Source of the DNA: an uncultured Christensenellaceae bacterium
Lineage (GTDB): Bacteria; Bacillota; Clostridia; Christensenellales; UBA1242
NCBI GenBank assembly: GCA_949902685.1
Contig: CATLDS010000007.1
Span: 1 to 11,288, forward strand
Length of the DNA stretch: 11,288 nt
Direction: 5' to 3'
Shown: in pieces, positions 1 through 5,480 of the stretch
How positions within the stretch are numbered: position 1 is the first letter of the stretch
Layout of the letters: each line of letters opens with the position of its first letter
The notes under the pieces: model-generated
What the model saw: the letters and a program-made list of their open reading frames with translations, nothing else
What the model was told of the DNA's origin: nothing
Database searches by the model: none
Translations under genes and position numbers: made by a program

Positions 1-71
1 ATTAATTTTTTAAAAATTATTTTATTATTTTTAAAATTTTAACTAATTTTTATTTTTTATTGGTTTAATAA
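1..71. other. AT-rich gap downstream of dnaA
   Basis: Almost pure A/T sequence between the window edge and the dnaA terminator. On the minus strand it supplies the T-rich tail of that terminator. No gene is visible. The rpmH-rnpA cluster often found beside dnaA would have to lie outside the window if present. Confidence 0.5.
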
Positions 72-97
72 AAAATTACACGGTTAAGTGTAATTTT
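72..97 (-). terminator. Intrinsic terminator of dnaA
   Basis: A perfect 10-bp inverted repeat (AAAATTACAC at 72-81 and GTGTAATTTT at 88-97) encloses a 6-nt loop. Read on the minus strand it runs into TTTTTTATT. The dnaA stop codon (98-96) overlaps the base of the stem, so there is essentially no 3' untranslated spacer. Confidence 0.8.
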
Positions 98-1445
98 AAT
101 ATTTTAATAATTGTGATTTAATATCATTAACCAGTGTACGTACATGAGGATTAATCTTAACTTGATTAGATATTTTGTCTCTAGCGTGCATAATAGTTGT
201 ATGGTCTCTTCCACCAAATAATTCACCAATTGCAGTAAGTGGAATACTGAGCATATCATTTATTAAATAAATACACAATTGTCTAGGTTCTACTATCTCT
301 TTATTCTTTTTCTTACCGATTAACTCTTCTTTGCTAACTTTGAAGAAATCACACACCGTATTCATAATTTTTTCTGCATCCAGATTAGTGCGTTCTGTTT
401 CACCATAATCTTTTAGAGCCTCTCTAGCATCATCCATGCTTGCATGAGATTTACCTATTAGACTACTATAAAATACGACTTTAGATAATATACCCTCCAT
501 TTCACGTACGTTTGTACTGGTCTTTTGAGCAATAAAATCTATTACATCATCATCAACTAAATAACCCTCTTGACTACATTTCTTCCTAATAATTGCTACT
601 TTAGTCTCATAATCAGGCTCTTGAATATCCTGAATAAGTCCGCTACTAAATCTAGAACGAAGTCTCTCTTCTAGAGTACTTATCTCTTTAGGTGGTCTAT
701 CTGAAGCTATAATTATTTGTTTGTTATTTTGATATAAATCATTAAATGTATGGAAAAACTCCTCTTGAGTACCCATTCTATTACTAATGAATTGTATATC
801 ATCTATCATTAAAACGTCTACTGTTCTATATTTTTCTCTAAAATCAGCATTAGCGTTAGACTTACTATTACGAATTGAATTAACGAAATCATTAGTAAAT
901 TTATCACAAGTAACGTACAAAACATTAAGATCTGGCCTAGTTTTAGTAAGGAAATTGCCTACAGCGTGTAATAAATGAGTTTTTCCAAGTCCTACTCCTC
1001 CATATATAAACAAAGGATTAAACTTTTCACTAGGACGTTCAGCCACACTTTGCATTGCTGCACATACTACTTGATTTGACTTACCAACAACAAAATTATC
1101 AAATGTATATTTAGGATTAAACTTAGGTTTATATGAAGGGGACTCTTTCATTATTTTTTCAAGTTCTGCCTCTTGCTTTCTAACATTTTCCTCATATTCA
1201 ACCTTTTCTGTAACACGTACGAATGTATATGGTGTAAATTCCTCTCGCACGCACTTAGTAACTTTTTCAAAAATACCCGGTTGATTAACTTGGTTTTTTG
1301 CTACAACACTAGGTGCTAGTAAAATCAACTCATCATTAGCATACTGTATAGGTGTCAATGTATTAATCCAAAGATCGAATATAACAGCAGTTACTTCGTT
1401 TTCAATTCTATTTAAAACCTTTTTCCATTGATCAAGTAGCAACAT
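96..1445 (-). CDS. dnaA: Chromosomal replication initiator protein DnaA
   Basis: DnaA binds DnaA boxes at oriC, forms an ATP-dependent filament and opens the origin for helicase loading. The 449-residue product has the usual length and all four domains. Domain I is about 1-80, followed by a short charged linker to about 110. The AAA+ core has Walker A GGVGLGKTH (149-157), Walker B VLMIDDIQF (211-219), sensor I around ASD (247-249) and the box VII arginine segment RLRSRF (261-266). The C-terminal DNA-binding domain (about 353-449) carries the family signature GGRDHTTIMHA (411-421). AGGAGA lies 5 nt before the ATG and supports this start. The gene has its own promoter and terminator and points away from oriC, so it lies on the leading strand of the leftward fork. 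A DnaA box just upstream of its -35 suggests autoregulation, which is inferred. Confidence 0.98.
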   Translation of the reverse strand: MLLLDQWKKVLNRIENEVTAVIFDLWINTLTPIQYANDELILLAPSVVAKNQVNQPGIFEKVTKCVREEFTPYTFVRVTEKVEYEENVRKQEAELEKIMKESPSYKPKFNPKYTFDNFVVGKSNQVVCAAMQSVAERPSEKFNPLFIYGGVGLGKTHLLHAVGNFLTKTRPDLNVLYVTCDKFTNDFVNSIRNSKSNANADFREKYRTVDVLMIDDIQFISNRMGTQEEFFHTFNDLYQNNKQIIIASDRPPKEISTLEERLRSRFSSGLIQDIQEPDYETKVAIIRKKCSQEGYLVDDDVIDFIAQKTSTNVREMEGILSKVVFYSSLIGKSHASMDDAREALKDYGETERTNLDAEKIMNTVCDFFKVSKEELIGKKKNKEIVEPRQLCIYLINDMLSIPLTAIGELFGGRDHTTIMHARDKISNQVKINPHVRTLVNDIKSQLLKY

Positions 1446-1465
1446 ATTTATCTCCTAATGCGTTC

Positions 1466-1494
1466 ATTATACTCTAAGCGTAGAAAAAAGTCAA
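1466..1494 (-). promoter_or_regulatory. dnaA promoter
   Basis: On the minus strand, TTGACT (-35, 1494-1489) and a perfect TATAAT (-10, 1471-1466) are separated by exactly 17 bp. The predicted start near 1459 gives a leader of only about 14 nt, occupied by the AGGAGA ribosome site at 1456-1451. The perfect DnaA box 1515-1523 lies about 20 bp upstream of the -35 and could mediate autorepression. Confidence 0.85.
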
Positions 1495-1514
1495 TTGGAA
1501 GTGAAAATTTTTAG

Positions 1515-1582
1515 TTATCCACAACGATAATAGTTTTATCAACAATATTATCAACAGATTTATTCACAATAAATGTGGATAA
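1515..1582. promoter_or_regulatory. DnaA box cluster of oriC
   Basis: Five boxes are visible. The consensus TTATCCACA is at 1515-1523. TTATCAACA is at 1536-1544 and 1548-1556, TTATTCACA is at 1560-1568, and a consensus box lies on the opposite strand at 1574-1582 (TGTGGATAA). The middle three start exactly 12 bp apart and share a 12-bp repeat unit. Outside the tight cluster, TTGTCCACA (1644-1652) and AAATCCACA (1652-1660) are weaker candidates overlapping by one base. Confidence 0.9.
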
Positions 1583-1760
1583 GTCTAGTGTAAAAATTGT
1601 CGAAAATTATACTTTACACCCCCATATATTGTCTTTTTTAGAGTTGTCCACAAATCCACAGAAATAAACAAAAATGTCACTACCAAAAAACAAAAATTAA
1701 ATATAAAATAATTCGCACGCAAATAGCGCAAAAATACTATTTTATAGGCTTTTTTGATAG

Positions 1761-1804
1761 ATTAATAAATAATTAATTATTTAATTATTTTTATAATATA
1801 TAAA
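1761..1804. other. Candidate DNA unwinding element
   Basis: Forty-four consecutive A/T base pairs, made of repeated TTAAT/AATTA-like units, lie between the DnaA boxes and the dnaN promoter. Such a tract next to DnaA boxes is the usual site of origin melting. I could not confidently align a DnaA-trio motif, so the assignment rests on composition and position. Confidence 0.6.
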
Positions 1805-1847
1805 GGCTAAAAACTTTTAAAATTTTCGACAAAAATGGCAATTTCAT

Positions 1848-1876
1848 TTGACATATCTCGTTTGCTTTGCTAGTAT
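1848..1876 (+). promoter_or_regulatory. dnaN promoter
   Basis: TTGACA (1848-1853), a 17-bp spacer and TAGTAT (1871-1876), with TGC directly before the -10 forming an extended -10. The dnaN leader is about 50 nt and ends in AAGGAG (1921-1926), 4 nt before the ATG. An independent promoter is expected because dnaA points the other way. Confidence 0.8.
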
Positions 1877-1930
1877 AGTGTTGTATCATGATTTTGGTAT
1901 CAGGGGACAGGATCAAACAAAAGGAGAATT

Positions 1931-3028
1931 ATGAAATTTAGATGTGATGGACTTGAACTAAGTGACGCGATTAGTACTGTTAGTAAAGCTATCAGTAGTA
2001 AAACCACTTCCCAGATACTAGAAGGTATCAAAATGGTTTGCCTTGAGGATAAACTTATCCTTACAGCGACAGATTTAGAGATTAGTATCGAAAAGACAAT
2101 TAGAGCTGAAGTTGAAAATGCAGGAGAGACTGTAGTTCCGGGTAGACTATTTGGAGAATATATCAAGAAGTTAACTAACGAACAGATTTCTTGTGAGTTA
2201 AATGAAAAAAATCAGTTAAAGATAGCATATACAGACAGTGAAGGGTGTCTACAATGTATGGAAGTTAATGAATTCCCTGCTGTAAAAGAGATAGAAAAGA
2301 ACGATTATTTTGAAATTTCTAAAGAAAACTTTAAATCTTTGATAAATAATGTATTCTATGCTGTGGCTCAGGATGATTCTAGACCTATCCTTAAGGGTAT
2401 TTTATTAGAGACTAGTAATGGTAAGATAAAAGCAGTTGCTGTAGATGGCTGTAGATTAAGTATATCTAATAAAGATTTAGTTATGTCAACAGCAGATTTC
2501 AAACTGATAGTACCAGGTAGAAATCTTAATGATATAGCTCGTATGATGGACAATGACGGCAATATCAAGGTTTACATTCATTCTAATAACATTATGGTTG
2601 ATTTAGGTGATACCATTGTTGTTAATCGCTTAATAGATGGACAGTTTATTAACTATCGCCAGATTGTTCCTAAAGATTTTGCTACAACAGTTACAATCAA
2701 TAAAGAACAGTTAGAAGATGCGATTGATAGAGCGAGTGTTTTATCTAAAATAGATAAGAATAACTTAGTTAAATTTGATATAAAAGAGAAGAACTTAATG
2801 CTCACCTCAAATAGTGAGATTGGTAACACTAAGGAGAATATTACAGTTGGTGTGAAGGGTAGTGACTTAAATATATCATTCAACTCTAAGTATTTTAGTG
2901 ATTGCTTGCGTGTTATAGATAATCCTTATGTTAAAATTAATTTCAATTCAGCAATACAACCTTGTACTATTACACCATGTGAGGGAGAGGATTTCTTATT
3001 CTTAATTCTTCCAGTTAAAGCTAGATAA
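1931..3028 (+). CDS. dnaN: DNA polymerase III beta sliding clamp
   Basis: The beta clamp is a ring-shaped homodimer that tethers polymerase III to DNA and acts as a docking hub for replication and repair proteins. The 365-residue product has the family length (about 365-380) and reads as three tandem clamp domains of roughly 120 residues. It opens with MKFRCDGLELSDAISTVSKA and ends in the typical clamp tail ILPVKAR. AAGGAG sits 4 nt before the ATG. It is transcribed away from oriC on the leading strand of the rightward fork, from its own promoter, and closed by a strong hairpin. The usual downstream partners (an S4-domain protein, recF, gyrB) are absent and a superoxide reductase gene comes next. 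Confidence 0.97.
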   Translation: MKFRCDGLELSDAISTVSKAISSKTTSQILEGIKMVCLEDKLILTATDLEISIEKTIRAEVENAGETVVPGRLFGEYIKKLTNEQISCELNEKNQLKIAYTDSEGCLQCMEVNEFPAVKEIEKNDYFEISKENFKSLINNVFYAVAQDDSRPILKGILLETSNGKIKAVAVDGCRLSISNKDLVMSTADFKLIVPGRNLNDIARMMDNDGNIKVYIHSNNIMVDLGDTIVVNRLIDGQFINYRQIVPKDFATTVTINKEQLEDAIDRASVLSKIDKNNLVKFDIKEKNLMLTSNSEIGNTKENITVGVKGSDLNISFNSKYFSDCLRVIDNPYVKINFNSAIQPCTITPCEGEDFLFLILPVKAR

Positions 3029-3032
3029 TTTT

Positions 3033-3059
3033 AGTTATCCGTTTTGGATAACTTTTTTT
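3033..3059 (+). terminator. Intrinsic terminator of dnaN
   Basis: AGTTATCC (3033-3040) pairs perfectly with GGATAACT (3046-3053) across a 5-nt loop and is followed by a run of T. It starts 4 nt after the dnaN stop codon and separates dnaN from the next gene. Confidence 0.85.
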
Positions 3060-3073
3060 ATATTCATTATTTG

Positions 3074-3102
3074 TTTACAAAGTATATTTTTTATGCTAAA
3101 CT
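3074..3102 (+). promoter_or_regulatory. Promoter of the superoxide reductase gene
   Basis: TTTACA (3074-3079), a 17-bp spacer and TAAACT (3097-3102), with a TGC extended -10 immediately upstream. The leader is short, and AGGAGA (3120-3125) lies 4 nt before the ATG. No clear PerR- or Fur-like operator was identified. Confidence 0.65.
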
Positions 3103-3129
3103 GCTTTAACTTTTGAATTAGGAGAAAAT

Positions 3130-3498
3130 ATGAAACTTTATTATTGTCAAATATGTGGTAAGTTTGAGATAGTTACAGATGGTAAACTACCAGAATGTTG
3201 TGGAACACCTATGATTGAACTTATACCTAACAATACAGAAGCAAGTGTAGAGAAACACCTACCTGTAATAAATATAGATAAGAAGGCAGTAAACATTAAT
3301 GTTGGCAGTGTTTTGCACCCAATGACAGAAGATCATTATATTAGAAACATTGTAATTGTTACTAACAAAGGATTTTATAATGTAGAGTTAAATCATTTAG
3401 ATAAACCTATGACGACTTATGAATTAAAAAGATGTGAAAAATTAGTTAAAGTATATGCTTATTGTAATCTTCACGGACTTTGGGTAACAGCAGTATAA
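3130..3498 (+). CDS. dfx: Desulfoferrodoxin (two-iron superoxide reductase)
   Basis: Superoxide reductase reduces superoxide to hydrogen peroxide without making oxygen, an oxidative-defence enzyme typical of anaerobes. The 122-residue product has both domains of the two-iron class. The N-terminal desulforedoxin-like centre shows CQIC (Cys6, Cys9) and the adjacent pair Cys23-Cys24, the expected four ligands of centre I. The catalytic domain has EKHLPV (Glu41, His43), His63, His69 and the CNLH motif (Cys112, His115), matching the four-histidine, one-cysteine active iron site plus the nearby glutamate. It sits between the dnaN terminator and tRNA-Ser, with the tRNA only 22 nt after its stop, so read-through into the tRNA is possible. 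Electrons probably come from rubredoxin or a similar carrier, which is not in the window. Confidence 0.95.
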   Translation: MKLYYCQICGKFEIVTDGKLPECCGTPMIELIPNNTEASVEKHLPVINIDKKAVNINVGSVLHPMTEDHYIRNIVIVTNKGFYNVELNHLDKPMTTYELKRCEKLVKVYAYCNLHGLWVTAV

Positions 3499-3518
3499 AT
3501 TACTATTTATATAGTAAT
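3499..3518 (+). other. Short hairpin between dfx and tRNA-Ser
   Basis: ATTACTA (3499-3505) and TAGTAAT (3512-3518) form a 7-bp A/T-rich hairpin directly after the dfx stop codon and 2 nt before the tRNA. There is no T-run behind it, so it is unlikely to stop transcription fully. It may mark the tRNA 5' processing region or act as a weak terminator. Confidence 0.35.
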
Positions 3519-3520
3519 AT

Positions 3521-3608
3521 GGAGAGTTGTCAGAGTGGTCGAATGTGCTTGTCTCGAAAACAAGTGAGGTGAAAGCCTCCGGCGGTTCGAATCCGCCACT
3601 CTCCGCCA
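3521..3608 (+). tRNA. tRNA-Ser (anticodon CGA)
   Basis: A complete 88-nt class II tRNA with encoded CCA. The acceptor GGAGAGT (3521-3527) pairs with ACTCTCC (3598-3604), followed by discriminator G and CCA (3606-3608). The anticodon stem CTTGT/ACAAG encloses loop CTCGAAA with anticodon CGA at 3555-3557, reading UCG. The long variable arm pairs GAGG with CCTC, and the T-arm is GGCGG-TTCGAAT-CCGCC. These features identify serine. Class II tRNA 3' ends are common integration sites, and similar 3' tails recur downstream. Confidence 0.97.
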
Positions 3609-3662
3609 ATACATTTAAATTAAGAAAAACGACAAATAGAGAAAAGTCCTTATTTAAAATGG

Positions 3663-3674
3663 ACTGCTCCGCCA
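3663..3674 (+). repeat. tRNA-Ser-like 3' tail, copy 1
   Basis: ACTGCTCCGCCA reads like the 3' acceptor strand of a serine tRNA (ACTGCTCC, discriminator G, CCA) but has no T-arm before it. It shares CTCCGCCA with the true tRNA end (3601-3608) and matches the tail at 4392-4403 in 11 of 12 positions. It may be an integration scar. Confidence 0.5.
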
Positions 3675-3684
3675 CAAAAAACGA

Positions 3685-3715
3685 CGATAGAACTTTCGGT
3701 TTTATCGCCTTTTTT
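3685..3715 (+). terminator. Terminator after tRNA-Ser
   Basis: CGATAGAAC (3685-3693) pairs with GTTTTATCG (3699-3707), with one G-T wobble, across a TTTCG loop. CC and six T follow. It is the first convincing terminator downstream of tRNA-Ser and would end a dfx-tRNA or tRNA-only transcript. Confidence 0.75.
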
Positions 3716-3729
3716 ATTTTATATTTACA

Positions 3730-3843
3730 ATGCGACAATTTTACGACGAGCGCAAACAAGCCGCTTGCATAATCGGCGTACTTGTCTTAGTACTGGAATT
3801 ACTTTTTTATAGTTATAAAGTTGAAAATAAGTTTTTTTTGTGA
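3730..3843 (+). CDS. Possible small membrane peptide (37 aa) or gene remnant
   Basis: An ATG-initiated frame of 37 codons, MRQFYDERKQAACIIGVLVL followed by VLELLFYSYKVENKFFL, has a charged N-terminus and one hydrophobic segment (about 12-28). Its codons (GAC, GAG, CGC, GCC, GGC, GTC, CTG) are richer in G and C than most genes here and match the following DUF3592-like gene, hinting at a shared origin. Against it: no ribosome site precedes the ATG, it starts right behind a terminator, and its stop codon abuts the -10 of the next gene's promoter. It may be a decayed fragment. Confidence 0.3.
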   Translation: MRQFYDERKQAACIIGVLVLVLELLFYSYKVENKFFL

Positions 3844-3849
3844 TATAAT
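3821..3849 (+). promoter_or_regulatory. Promoter of the DUF3592-like gene
   Basis: TTGAAA (3821-3826), a 17-bp spacer and perfect TATAAT (3844-3849), preceded by TGA as an extended -10. The gene therefore has its own strong promoter inside the compositional island. Confidence 0.8.
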
Positions 3850-3878
3850 TTCTTTATAAAATTTGGAGATAATATCAA

Positions 3879-4373
3879 ATGTACGATTATTATTCAGACC
3901 CATATCAAAACGATTATAAAGCTTGGCTACTTGGAGGAATATTTCTTCTGGTTATATTTTTGGCATTTTTCGGCATCGGATGCTATCTGCTTGTAAGACA
4001 AATTCAAGCAACTCGCTATATGGCAGTTGAGTCGGTAGTTGTCGACCACAGAATTATTTACGAAATAGACCCCGACAACAGCCATTTCGGCAGTCATTTC
4101 ACGCGACCTACTTATTTTGATATAGTCGAATACGAAATCAATGGAAAAAAGTATAGAAAAACAGCCGACACCCCAGCTTCCGCCAACACTCCACCCGACG
4201 ATATCGGAAAAACAATTACGATTTATGTAAACCGAGACAATCCGACGGACGTTGTTTTTAGAAATTCAACGCATATTTTATTGACTACGCTATGTCTAAT
4301 ATTTCCCGCATGCGGATTCGTTGGCACAGGCTTTATGTTCCGTAAAGCGTATAAAATAAAAAAAGACGACTAA
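3879..4373 (+). CDS. DUF3592-like two-helix membrane protein
   Basis: The 164-residue product has two predicted membrane helices (about 16-38 and 132-152) around an extracytoplasmic-type beta domain. The middle contains VEYEINGKKYRKT (83-95) and GKTITIYVNRDNPTDVVF (110-127), the pattern of DUF3592 proteins (YxVNGxxY, then G-xx-V-xx-YxxxNP). No biochemical role is known for that family. GGAG at 3865-3868 lies 10 nt before the ATG. GC content over 3901-4320 is about 40% by direct count, against about 30% in a sampled dnaN line, and codons such as GAC, CCC and CGA are prominent. It is a single-gene unit with its own promoter and terminator, set between tRNA-Ser and a tRNA-tail-like repeat, which suggests transfer. 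The family call is from motif resemblance only. Confidence 0.75.
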   Translation: MYDYYSDPYQNDYKAWLLGGIFLLVIFLAFFGIGCYLLVRQIQATRYMAVESVVVDHRIIYEIDPDNSHFGSHFTRPTYFDIVEYEINGKKYRKTADTPASANTPPDDIGKTITIYVNRDNPTDVVFRNSTHILLTTLCLIFPACGFVGTGFMFRKAYKIKKDD

Positions 4374-4391
4374 AATTCGTTTTAGGCTACT

Positions 4392-4403
4392 ACCGCTCCG
4401 CCA
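4392..4403 (+). repeat. tRNA-Ser-like 3' tail, copy 2
   Basis: ACCGCTCCGCCA matches copy 1 (3663-3674) in 11 of 12 positions and again ends in CTCCGCCA like the tRNA-Ser gene. It lies just after the GC-richer gene, where a displaced attachment half-site of a tRNA-targeting element would be expected. Confidence 0.5.
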
Positions 4404-4416
4404 AAAAGAATATTAT

Positions 4417-4443
4417 AATACCCTATTCACATAGGGTATTTTT
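4417..4443 (+). terminator. Terminator of the DUF3592-like gene
   Basis: A perfect 10-bp stem, AATACCCTAT (4417-4426) with ATAGGGTATT (4431-4440), a TCAC loop and a following T-run. It closes the island transcript. Confidence 0.85.
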
Positions 4444-4461
4444 AGTAAATCGTTAATTTAT

Positions 4462-4490
4462 TTGATAATAAATGAGTTTAATATTATACT
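4462..4490 (+). promoter_or_regulatory. Promoter upstream of the 30-aa peptide
   Basis: TTGATA (4462-4467), 17-bp spacer, TATACT (4485-4490). A start near 4497 leaves only about 9 nt before the ATG at 4506. It is the best-defined promoter for the transcript that runs on into the 4692 gene. A lone TATAAT at 4628-4633 without a good -35 is a weaker second candidate. Confidence 0.7.
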
Positions 4491-4505
4491 AAAAATGTGA
4501 AACAA

Positions 4506-4598
4506 ATGAAAAAGAAATTTTTAATTACCTTCTTAATAGTAATGATGATTAACACCATTATTATTCAGTTTATTAATAGCCTTGGATTAAAAGTATAG
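4506..4598 (+). CDS. Small hydrophobic peptide (30 aa)
   Basis: A 30-codon frame, MKKKFLITFLIVMMINTIII then QFINSLGLKV, has three lysines followed by a hydrophobic stretch of membrane-spanning length (about 5-20). It lies just downstream of a well-formed promoter but has no ribosome site, and the predicted leader is about 9 nt, so translation would be near-leaderless. It could be a small membrane protein, a leader peptide for the next gene, or a degenerate signal sequence. I do not recognise a family. About 93 nt separate it from the 4692 gene. Its existence as a translated gene is inferred. Confidence 0.4.
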   Translation: MKKKFLITFLIVMMINTIIIQFINSLGLKV

Positions 4599-4657
4599 TA
4601 TTCCAGTATTAAGTTTCGTGTTTTCATTATAATTCATAAAGGGCAGAAAATATAACT

Positions 4658-4738
4658 ACATAGTTTATGTATATTTGCACATAATGGAAGTATGAAAAAA
4701 ACAGCTTTTACATTATTGATACTTCCATTATTTTTTTG
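4658..4738 (+). promoter_or_regulatory. Possible attenuator over the 4692 start codon
   Basis: A perfect 13-bp inverted repeat (4681-4693 with 4719-4731; core TAATGGAAGTAT / ATACTTCCATTA) encloses the first codons of the 4692 gene, traps GGAAG and part of the ATG, and runs into a T-run (4731-4737). It resembles a terminator placed inside the coding start. Upstream, TTATGT (4665-4670) can pair with ACATAA (4679-4684), which would break the 13-bp stem. ACATA (4658-4662) can instead pair with TATGT (4666-4670). The 24-25-nt loop and A/T-rich short stems make this tentative. Confidence 0.4.
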
Positions 4739-5435
4739 TTTATTCGGCTTTAATACAAAAATAGAAACGAATACTATAGACGATATTAGATTATTAGATA
4801 TTGCCGTCATCTCGTATGATGGACATTTAGGGAAGGCGTATTTATATGGTTATGGAGATAATTACATCACTGATTTAAAATTAGTGGTAGAGTTTAAAGG
4901 TTATGAGCCGTATGAAATAAAGTTAGTGGATGGATATTCTCCTAATATTGAGACTTTTGATTTTGGTGCGGAGGATAAGTTTTTATTCTTTTCATCTCAA
5001 ACAGGAGGAAGTGGTGGATATGGGAATTATCTAATTTATGAACTAAAAACAAAATCATATAACCTTTTATATAATGACAAATTAGATAGTGAAAGAAATA
5101 AATTTTCTGCCAAGTTTAACCCTAATGGCTTCATGAATATAAAAGATGAACAAACTACTAATAGTTTGGATGTGTACGTTGGATATATGGATAAAGTTTA
5201 TTATGATATGATATTCGATGAGAATGCAGTTCCAAAGGGTGAGCAACCTTATGTAAATGATATTTCATTTGTGTCCCCTGCATACAATCCTGCTAGCGAT
5301 GTGTATAGACTATTGACTTACAGATCAGTGGTGGCTGTCGCAGAGGTGAATAGACTGGGATATGTTGTACAAACATTAGATTTTGTTGAAGATAAATTCA
5401 TACCAACATTTACAGAATTTTCTATAAACATATAA
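4692..5435 (+). CDS. Secreted or anchored protein of unknown function
   Basis: The 247-residue product begins with a signal-peptide-like segment: two lysines, then a hydrophobic core from about residue 4 to 20. A cysteine at 16 follows LFF, which is not a standard lipobox, so cleavage or simple anchoring is more likely than lipidation. The rest is beta-rich with many aromatic and acidic residues and a glycine patch (GGSGGYGNY, about 105-113). I do not recognise the family. The start is chosen for the signal sequence, as only a poorly spaced GGAAG (4686-4690) precedes the ATG. The first codons lie in a strong hairpin with a T-run. The flavoprotein gene starts 9-45 nt after its stop, so the two are probably co-transcribed. 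Confidence 0.75.
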   Translation: MKKTAFTLLILPLFFCLFGFNTKIETNTIDDIRLLDIAVISYDGHLGKAYLYGYGDNYITDLKLVVEFKGYEPYEIKLVDGYSPNIETFDFGAEDKFLFFSSQTGGSGGYGNYLIYELKTKSYNLLYNDKLDSERNKFSAKFNPNGFMNIKDEQTTNSLDVYVGYMDKVYYDMIFDENAVPKGEQPYVNDISFVSPAYNPASDVYRLLTYRSVVAVAEVNRLGYVVQTLDFVEDKFIPTFTEFSINI

Positions 5436-5480
5436 ATTATACATTTGAATATATTCCGTCAGTTTGTAAACACTATTTAT

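Larger units (their letters stand above)
1515..1804. other. Replication origin oriC
   Basis: This non-coding stretch between the divergent dnaA and dnaN genes combines the expected origin parts. There is a dense group of DnaA boxes at 1515-1582, two further degenerate boxes at 1644-1660, and a 44-bp run made only of A and T at 1761-1804 that is a good candidate DNA unwinding element. Between the last box and the A/T run lies about 100 bp of mixed sequence. The dnaN promoter follows immediately to the right. The precise unwinding site is inferred. Confidence 0.9.

Noticed and set aside
3033..3053. TTATCC/GGATAA halves after dnaN as possible extra DnaA boxes.
   Set aside because: Only six of nine bases match on each side, and the segment is fully explained as a terminator stem with a T-run.
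3442..3759. A 105-codon minus-strand frame across the end of dfx, tRNA-Ser and the gap.
   Set aside because: It runs through the tRNA gene and a terminator, and its protein looks like the translated antisense of tRNA-Ser (ESGGFEPPEAF-type), a common artefact.
3527..3772. An 81-codon plus-strand frame starting inside tRNA-Ser.
   Set aside because: Its first half is tRNA sequence and it crosses the terminator at 3685-3715. No ribosome site.
3609..4403. Integron-type cassette (gene plus attC) as an explanation of the island.
   Set aside because: No GTTRRRY/RYYYAAC attC ends or folded imperfect palindrome are visible. The repeats match tRNA 3' ends instead.
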